The notes below the pieces were generated by a model. That model searched no databases, was not told where the DNA came from, and saw only the letters and a list, made by a program, of their open reading frames with translations. This document shows positions 6,154-10,140 of a stretch of DNA of 10,140 nucleotides, piece by piece (positions within the stretch are counted from its first letter, which is position 1; every line of letters begins with the position of its first letter). The stretch is from an uncultured Mycoplasmatota bacterium (GTDB lineage: Bacteria; Bacillota_I; Bacilli_A; RF39; UBA660), in NCBI GenBank assembly GCA_900552495.1, contig URZY01000018.1, positions 1 through 10,140 on the forward strand, given 5' to 3'. The position numbers and the translations under genes were made by a program.

Positions 6154-7830
6154 ATGAAATTAAAAAATAATTATTTTTTTACAAAAAGAGAAGATTCAAA
6201 AGATGAAGAAAGTGTTAGCGCTAATTTATTGGTTAGAGCAGGGATGATTAAAAAAGCTGGTAGCGGTATTTATTATTTTTTACCACTTGGGCTTAGGGTT
6301 ATTAGAAAAATAGAGAAAATTGTTCGAGAAGAAATGAATAATATTGGTTCACAAGAATTAGTAATGCCACAATTATTACCAGAGGAGGTTTATATTGCTA
6401 GTGGAAGAAGAGAAAATTTTGGTAGTAGTATGTTTTCTTTGAAAGATAGATTTGATAGAAGTTATGTCTTAGGGCCTACTCATGAGGAAATGTTTGTAGA
6501 AGTGGCAAGAGAAGTTATTAAGTCTCATAAAGATATGCCAATTAGTTTGTATCAAATGGCTAATAAGTATCGAGATGAACCTAGAAGTAGATATGGATTG
6601 ATTCGCACACGCGAATTTATTATGAAAGATGCTTATACATTTGATAAAGATGAAGAAGGATTGGATAAGGCTTATCAATTGATGTTTAATGCTTATAAAA
6701 AAATTTTTGATAGAATTGGTCTTGATTATAAAATTGTTACAGCCAGTTGTGGTGTAATGGGTGGAACTTTGTCAGAGGAATTTCAAGCTGTATGTGATAT
6801 TGGAGAAGATACTTTAGTATTGTGTGAGAGATGTGGGCATGCTACTAATATTGAAATTTGTGAGTGCGTACATCAGAAAAAGGAAGCAGAAGAGGCTTAT
6901 GAGGATAAAAAATTATTACATACACCTAATGTTGGAACTATTAAGGATTTGGAAGATAATTATAATATAAAGCCTGAAAAGACGGTTAAGACATTAATTT
7001 ATAAGGCTGATGGTAGGTTTGTTGCGGTAATGATTCGTGGAGATCACGAGGTTAATGAAGATAAGGTGGCAGGATTATTAGGTGCTAGGGAATTTGAAAT
7101 GGCATCAATTGAAGAAGATGAAATGGTAACTGGAGCAAAAGTAGGCTTTGCTGGACCAATTGGTTTAGATATTGAAATTATTATGGATAATGAACTACTT
7201 AATATGCGTAATTTCTTGGTTGGGGCTAATAAAACAGATTATCATTATGTAGATGTTAATTTAAGGGATTTTAAATATGATATGGTAGCAGATATTAGAA
7301 ATGTGACAGAAACGGATGTTTGCCCAAAGTGTGGAGGTAAATTAACTTTTAAGAAAGGAATTGAAGTCGGTAATACTTTTAAACTTGGAACAAAGTATTC
7401 CGAGGCTATGGATTTATATTTTGCTGATGAAGATAATAAATTGAAGCCTGTTGTTATGGGGTGCTATGGTATAGGGGTTGCTCGAATTCTGGCTGCATGT
7501 GTAGAACAAAGAAATGATCAGTTTGGGCTTATTTTACCAGAAGAAATAGCACCATATGAAGTTGCGATTGTTATTGCGAATACAAAAGATGAGGAACAAG
7601 TTAAACTAGCTAATAAAATATATGATAAGTTAACAAAAAAGGGAATAGAAGTGTTATTGGATGATCGTGATGAAAGGGCTGGTGTTAAGTTTAAAGACAT
7701 GGATTTAATTGGAATACCAAAAAGAATTGTTGTTGGTAAGAAGGCAAATGATAAAATTGTAGAATATAAGTTACGAACAAGTGATAAAGTGGAAGAAATT
7801 TCTTATAGTGATTTAAAGGAGTTATTTTAA
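6154..7830 (+). CDS. proS: prolyl-tRNA synthetase, bacterial-type with INS editing domain
   Basis: This is the usual bacterial ProRS, which charges tRNA-Pro and uses an inserted domain to clear mischarged Ala-tRNA-Pro. The 558-residue chain starts with the class II core: motif 1 around GIYYFLPLG (38-46) and VMPQLLP (70-76), the GPTHEE loop (107-112), and motif 2 with YRDEPRSRYGLIRTREFIMKD (139-159, in part). The INS domain spans roughly 224-405, with Lys279 in KTVKTLIY at the position of the E. coli editing lysine and GANKTDYH (357-364). Motif 3 is MGCYGIGVARI (435-445), with VAR where VSR is common. The anticodon-binding domain follows from about 467. Cys pairs at 224/227 and 390/393 lie near the edges of INS. 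AGGAGGG (6140-6146) precedes the ATG. Its own T-box precedes it and a strong terminator follows. Confidence 0.96.
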   Translation: MKLKNNYFFTKREDSKDEESVSANLLVRAGMIKKAGSGIYYFLPLGLRVIRKIEKIVREEMNNIGSQELVMPQLLPEEVYIASGRRENFGSSMFSLKDRFDRSYVLGPTHEEMFVEVAREVIKSHKDMPISLYQMANKYRDEPRSRYGLIRTREFIMKDAYTFDKDEEGLDKAYQLMFNAYKKIFDRIGLDYKIVTASCGVMGGTLSEEFQAVCDIGEDTLVLCERCGHATNIEICECVHQKKEAEEAYEDKKLLHTPNVGTIKDLEDNYNIKPEKTVKTLIYKADGRFVAVMIRGDHEVNEDKVAGLLGAREFEMASIEEDEMVTGAKVGFAGPIGLDIEIIMDNELLNMRNFLVGANKTDYHYVDVNLRDFKYDMVADIRNVTETDVCPKCGGKLTFKKGIEVGNTFKLGTKYSEAMDLYFADEDNKLKPVVMGCYGIGVARILAACVEQRNDQFGLILPEEIAPYEVAIVIANTKDEEQVKLANKIYDKLTKKGIEVLLDDRDERAGVKFKDMDLIGIPKRIVVGKKANDKIVEYKLRTSDKVEEISYSDLKELF

Positions 7831-7865
7831 AAAAGTGCGTAAATCTTAGGTTTACGTACTTTTTT
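7831..7865 (+). terminator. intrinsic terminator after bacterial-type proS
   Basis: AAAAGTGCGTAAA (7831-7843) pairs over 13 bases (one G-U) with TTTACGTACTTTT (7851-7863) around a 7-base loop, and the T-run continues to 7865. It starts directly after the proS stop codon and separates the proS block from the WXG operon. Confidence 0.9.
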
Positions 7866-7872
7866 GTCGTAA

Positions 7873-7891
7873 ATATGTGACAATTATGTGA
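7873..7891 (+). promoter_or_regulatory. direct repeat upstream of the WXG operon promoter, possible activator site
   Basis: ATATGTGA (7873-7880) and TTATGTGA (7884-7891) repeat with an 11-base period, about one DNA turn. The second copy ends 9 bases before the -35 hexamer. Tandem half-sites in this place are typical for activators such as OmpR-type response regulators. The binding protein is unknown and two copies of a short word could be chance. Confidence 0.35.
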
Positions 7892-7900
7892 AATCACTAT

Positions 7901-7929
7901 TTGTATTATGGAATTTTAAATATTATAAT
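7901..7929 (+). promoter_or_regulatory. promoter of the six-gene WXG operon
   Basis: TTGTAT (7901-7906), a 17-base spacer and a perfect TATAAT (7924-7929) form a sigma-A type promoter. Transcription would start near 7936, leaving about 49 bases of leader before the first ATG at 7985. The -35 matches consensus in only its first three bases, which fits an activated promoter. Confidence 0.65.
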
Positions 7930-7984
7930 TAATAGTGTAAGATATCATAGAGTAGGATTTTACTTATTCGGTAAGGAGGTTAAT

Positions 7985-8335
7985 ATGAATGATAATGGAC
8001 AAATAGCTATAAATGAAGCTGAACTTGATAAGAAGATGCTTGAAATTATTGATTGTAGTAATAAGATTAAAACTATTTTCAATAAAGCTGATGATGCAGT
8101 TGAAAAATTGAAAGCTTCATATCAATGTTCTGGTGCAACAGCATTATATAATCAATATAAGCAATTTAGTGATTATTATTCTGTTGTTGTTGATAATATT
8201 TTGAGTTATAATTCAGATTTAATGTCATTAAAGAAAAAGTATATTACTGCTTTAGGTGACTTATCAGATAAAATTAAGGCTGATGCTCATATGATTGAAG
8301 CAAATGGTGTTGAAGCCTATGTGGAAGAGAGGTAA
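7985..8335 (+). CDS. WXG100-like small helical protein (Cys-Ser-Gly in place of Trp-X-Gly)
   Basis: First gene of the operon, 116 residues, almost wholly helical. It has the WXG100 plan: a helix (about 9-46), a turn, and a second long helix (about 51-100). At the turn it has Cys48-Ser49-Gly50 followed by ATALYNQY. The Gly, the small residue after it and the aromatic residue at the place expected in WXG100 proteins are kept, but the Trp is replaced. The turn falls at the same residue numbers as the true WXG in the next gene. The start at ATG 7985 is chosen because AAGGAGG (7973-7979) lies 5 bases before it. The frame can be extended back to a TTG at 7901, but that would run through the promoter. 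There is no signal peptide or membrane segment. A role as type VII secretion partner or substrate is inferred from context. Confidence 0.75.
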   Translation: MNDNGQIAINEAELDKKMLEIIDCSNKIKTIFNKADDAVEKLKASYQCSGATALYNQYKQFSDYYSVVVDNILSYNSDLMSLKKKYITALGDLSDKIKADAHMIEANGVEAYVEER

Positions 8336-8341
8336 GAAATT

Positions 8342-8644
8342 ATGGATTTTAGTAGTGCAGATCATGGTGTCAATATAGTTGGAATGAACCAATATATTGA
8401 GGATCTTAACACAATTGTGTTAACTGAAGTAGCAACAACTTTAAGAAATACTGATGAAATAGTAAATGCAGTAAGAGCAGGATGGCATGGAGATGTGCCT
8501 GAACAGTTTATTATGAACTTAAATAAGGCAGCTGATAAAATGATAGAAGAATTGAAAAATATTCAACAAGCATTAGAAACGGAACTAAAAGGTGTTCAAT
8601 CACAAATTATTGATATGGATGCTAATTTAGTTGAGGAAGAGTAG
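8342..8644 (+). CDS. WXG100 (Esx) family protein
   Basis: At 100 residues this matches the WXG100 family length, with Trp48-His49-Gly50 in the middle (AGWHGDVPEQF, 46-56) between two long amphipathic helices; the second (about 53-95) is rich in E, K and Q. Family members are secreted as helical-hairpin dimers by type VII (Esx/Ess) systems and act as substrates, chaperones or partners of larger effectors. It starts 6 bases after the previous gene. Its ribosome site AGAGG (8328-8332) lies in the end of that gene, so the two are likely made together and may pair. It has no signal peptide, as expected. It is one of only two proteins in the cluster with the intact motif. Confidence 0.88.
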   Translation: MDFSSADHGVNIVGMNQYIEDLNTIVLTEVATTLRNTDEIVNAVRAGWHGDVPEQFIMNLNKAADKMIEELKNIQQALETELKGVQSQIIDMDANLVEEE

Positions 8645-8654
8645 GAGGTAAAGC

Positions 8655-9131
8655 ATGGGATATATTGATAAATTTGTTAGAAATGAAGCAGGACGTGCTT
8701 GGGATCAAGTCCAAAATTTTGCTGATAAAATTTCTTCTAGTCTTAGTAGAGTAAATGGATTTTTAGGTACATTTATGGAATCAGCTAAAAATGGAGAGAC
8801 ATTTGTTGGTTTACAATATTCTTCAATCGAAACAATTCGAGGTGCAATTAGAGCTTATGTAGCTAATGTACGTAATGTCGTAGATAAATTAAATTCTGAA
8901 GCTACAAATGACAATGCTGTTAAGGGTGAAACAGCAACAGCTGTTAAAGCTTATGTAAAGTCAGTATCTGATATGGCTGAAAAGTTTGTTTCTAGTTTAT
9001 TGGCTTATAGTGATAAAATGTATGAATATGGTGAGTCTTATAAGAAAAATGATGCTACATTGGCTACAAACGTTTCAGATGAAGCTACATCTCTTAGTAG
9101 TAGTGCTGAAGAATATACAGAGAAATACTAA
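8655..9131 (+). CDS. WXG-like helical protein with N-terminal extension (Val-Lys-Gly at the turn)
   Basis: At 158 residues this is the longest protein of the cluster. Residues about 1-50 form an extra N-terminal part without recognisable domain. Residues about 56-135 look like a WXG/LXG-type helical hairpin: IETIRGAIRAYV leads into a turn with Val89-Lys90-Gly91, then ETATAVKAYVKSV and a second helix ending YGESYKKND. The Gly and following pattern resemble the turn of LXG domains, where the Trp is absent. Tyr129 and Asp133 fit a YxxxD/E pattern, known as an export signal in mycobacterial systems, but such a short motif is weak evidence. The tail (about 134-158) is rich in Ser, Thr, Ala and Glu. 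AGGAGG (8643-8648) is the best ribosome site of the cluster, suggesting high expression. There is no toxin domain. Confidence 0.7.
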   Translation: MGYIDKFVRNEAGRAWDQVQNFADKISSSLSRVNGFLGTFMESAKNGETFVGLQYSSIETIRGAIRAYVANVRNVVDKLNSEATNDNAVKGETATAVKAYVKSVSDMAEKFVSSLLAYSDKMYEYGESYKKNDATLATNVSDEATSLSSSAEEYTEKY

Positions 9132-9142
9132 AATTATAAGTT

Positions 9143-9448
9143 ATGAGTACTTTAGCTGAATTATATTCGAAAAGAACTAAATATAGGTCGTTAAGAGAGA
9201 ATGTTATTAATGCAATCAACATTCTTTCGCGTGCCGATGTTAGTGACAGTTTATCGTCAATTTCATATTCACTAGAAAATAATTACGTTATTAATGAAGA
9301 GGTATGTTTAACTCAAAAGATTGATGAAATTTCAGAAAAAATAAATTCTGATATTGTAAACTTGAATGCTTGTTTGTCTTCTATTAATTCAAAAATATAT
9401 AGTTTGAATTTGGAAATTGAAAGGAAAGAAGCAGAAGCAACTGCTTAG
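9143..9448 (+). CDS. small coiled-coil protein, DUF5082-like
   Basis: The 101 residues are predicted by eye as two long helices: LAELYSKRTKYRSLRENVINAI-type heptads (4-29) and KIDEISEKINSDIV onward (59-98), ending in a charged stretch (EIERKEAEA). A middle segment (about 30-55) contains DSLSSISYSLENNY. There is no WXG motif. The look (LxELY near the start, antiparallel coiled coil, about 100 residues, beside WXG genes) recalls DUF5082 proteins, which accompany LXG toxins and WXG100 proteins in type VII loci of Bacillota. This is pattern recognition only. No convincing Shine-Dalgarno is seen in the 11 bases before the ATG, so translation may depend on ribosomes leaving the gene upstream. A likely role is partner or targeting factor for one of its neighbours. 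Confidence 0.65.
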   Translation: MSTLAELYSKRTKYRSLRENVINAINILSRADVSDSLSSISYSLENNYVINEEVCLTQKIDEISEKINSDIVNLNACLSSINSKIYSLNLEIERKEAEATA

Positions 9449-9459
9449 TAGGTGATAAT

Positions 9460-9756
9460 GTGGCTGAAATAAAAGCAGATAGTGCTGATTTAATAAGTTG
9501 TGGAGAAACTATTATTGCATTAGCAAATGAATATGTTTCTGCAATCAATGCATTTTTTGATTCATATCAAAATTTAAATAAGACAGCTTGGGTTGGTGCT
9601 AGTGCAGATAAATATGTTTCTAAGTTACCAGCGGATAGAAAAGCAATGTTAAATTTTGGAGAATATTTAAAAATGTATGGTAAAGTTATTAAGAATGTCG
9701 GAGTTAACGTTGATCGAATTGTTGATAAGTGGGAGGTAAAGAGTCAAGATGTCTAA
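9460..9756 (+). CDS. WXG100 (Esx) family protein
   Basis: The 98 residues carry Trp44-Val45-Gly46 in AWVGASADKYV (43-53), the classical WXG100 turn with the small residue and aromatic at the expected places. A helix (about 7-38) precedes it and another (about 58-92) follows. GTG at 9460 is the start: AGGTG (9450-9454) is correctly spaced, and the overlapping ATG at 9458 opens a frame that stops after four codons. Its end overlaps the next gene by 8 bases, suggesting coupled translation and perhaps pairing of the two products. No signal peptide is present. Esx-type secretion is inferred from the family; the machine itself is not in the window. Confidence 0.88.
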   Translation: MAEIKADSADLISCGETIIALANEYVSAINAFFDSYQNLNKTAWVGASADKYVSKLPADRKAMLNFGEYLKMYGKVIKNVGVNVDRIVDKWEVKSQDV

Positions 9757-10057
9757 AGTTAATATAAATTTTGGGCCAATTGAATCTATTGGTATCCCAG
9801 CGATTGATAATGTAATTGGTCATGTTGGTGAGGCTGTAGTTGCTTTACAACAAACTGCCGTTCCAGGTGATTTTTATAGAAGAACAACACTTTTAAATAC
9901 AATTTCGAGTTTGCAAGAGTCTGTTTCAAGTTTGAGTAATCTTAAAACATGGTTAGTAGAGAGTAATAAGAATTATAATAGTATGATTGATAAATTAGAA
10001 TTGCAAGCTAATCAAATGCCTATAGATCAGGTAAAAAAAAGAAATACAATAATATAA
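9749..10057 (+). CDS. small helical protein, possible degenerate WXG partner
   Basis: This 102-residue last gene of the operon is not firmly assigned. It has a more hydrophobic N-terminal half (GIPAIDNVIGHVGEAVVAL, 15-33), then a turn AVPGDFYRR (37-45), then a long helix (about 46-88) with SLQESVSSLSNLKTWL and NYNSMIDKLELQ. Val38-Pro39-Gly40 followed by an aromatic sits where a WXG turn would lie, so it may be a WXG-fold relative lacking Trp. Length, helical content and place in the operon support this; the motif alone does not. GGAGG (9732-9736) lies inside the upstream gene, 12 bases before the ATG, and the genes overlap by 8 bases. Partnership with the upstream WXG100 protein is the natural guess. 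Confidence 0.6.
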   Translation: MSKVNINFGPIESIGIPAIDNVIGHVGEAVVALQQTAVPGDFYRRTTLLNTISSLQESVSSLSNLKTWLVESNKNYNSMIDKLELQANQMPIDQVKKRNTII

Positions 10058-10090
10058 AAAAACAACTTCAATTAGAATGAAGTTGTTTTA
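10057..10090 (+). terminator. terminator of the WXG operon, probably bidirectional
   Basis: AACAACTTCA (10061-10070) pairs perfectly with TGAAGTTGTT (10078-10087) around a 7-base loop, followed by TTATTAT. A's before the stem give a T-run on the minus strand too, so it could work both ways. It begins 3 bases after the last stop codon. Confidence 0.85.
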
Positions 10091-10094
10091 TTAT

Positions 10095-10115
10095 GTTTGA
10101 CCATTAAGGTCAAAC
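10095..10115. other. perfect hairpin GTTTGACC/GGTCAAAC
   Basis: An 8-bp perfect inverted repeat (10095-10102 with 10108-10115) around a 5-base loop sits between two terminator-like hairpins. No T-run follows on the plus strand, where AAAAAA comes next. It may be an operator, an RNA stability element or part of a convergent terminator pair. Confidence 0.5.
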
Positions 10116-10139
10116 AAAAAACTACCGGCTATGCCGGTA
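10116..10139 (-). terminator. probable terminator for a minus-strand gene beyond the window
   Basis: TACCGGC (10123-10129) and GCCGGTA (10133-10139) form a 7-bp stem with 3-base loop that is GC-rich for this sequence. Read on the minus strand the stem is followed by G and then a run of six T's (10116-10121). This suggests a convergent gene to the right that ends here. Confidence 0.55.
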
Positions 10140-10140
10140 T

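Noticed and set aside
7691..7897. Minus-strand frame over the end of the second proS and its terminator
   Set aside because: It crosses the terminator hairpin and conserved proS codons and shows low-complexity composition typical of shadow frames.
7901..7984. N-terminal extension of the first WXG-like protein from a TTG start
   Set aside because: It would put 28 residues over the -35/-10 region, has no ribosome site, and a strong AAGGAGG precedes the ATG at 7985.
7985..10057. LXG polymorphic toxin locus with immunity gene
   Set aside because: No protein exceeds 158 residues and none shows a C-terminal toxin domain; there is no immunity-like gene. Only the partner-type small proteins are present in the window.
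10057..10140. CRISPR-like or mobile-element end
   Set aside because: The hairpins differ in sequence, there are no regularly spaced identical repeats, and no transposase or integrase is present.

Overview
The window is AT-rich, with Shine-Dalgarno-led genes in short operons, the standard genetic code (TGG for Trp), two T-box riboswitches and a run of WXG100-type genes. This points to a low-GC Bacillota (Bacilli or Erysipelotrichia-like, perhaps an uncultured gut lineage). The phylum is well supported; the finer placement is inference.

Layout. 1-81: paired hairpins acting as a (probably bidirectional) terminator. 82-1323 (minus): a FemAB-family aminoacyltransferase for the peptidoglycan cross-bridge, with a clear promoter. 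1450-4270 (plus): murD, a DUF1653-type small protein overlapping it by 14 bases, and a short, somewhat divergent enolase. 4248-7865: two prolyl-tRNA synthetases of different evolutionary types in tandem. The first is archaeal/eukaryotic-type (no editing insertion, C-terminal Cys4 domain) and the second is bacterial-type (with INS editing domain). Each sits behind its own proline (CCU) T-box. The promoter of the first T-box lies inside the 3' end of eno, and a strong terminator closes the block. 7873-10087: a promoter with upstream direct repeats drives six tightly packed small genes. Two are classical WXG100 proteins, three are WXG-like with the Trp replaced, and one is a coiled-coil protein of DUF5082-like appearance. 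The operon ends in a cluster of three hairpins.

How the parts work together. The left part concerns the cell wall: FemAB for the interpeptide bridge and MurD for D-Glu addition. The middle is a proline-charging module whose two synthetases should be induced when uncharged tRNA-Pro accumulates; because no terminator separates them, the second gene may pass two T-box gates in series. The right part looks like a substrate/partner cassette for an Esx (type VII) secretion system. It has no ATPase (EssC), no other machine component and no LXG-type toxin in the window. This cassette and the dual proS/dual T-box block are the two most interesting regions.
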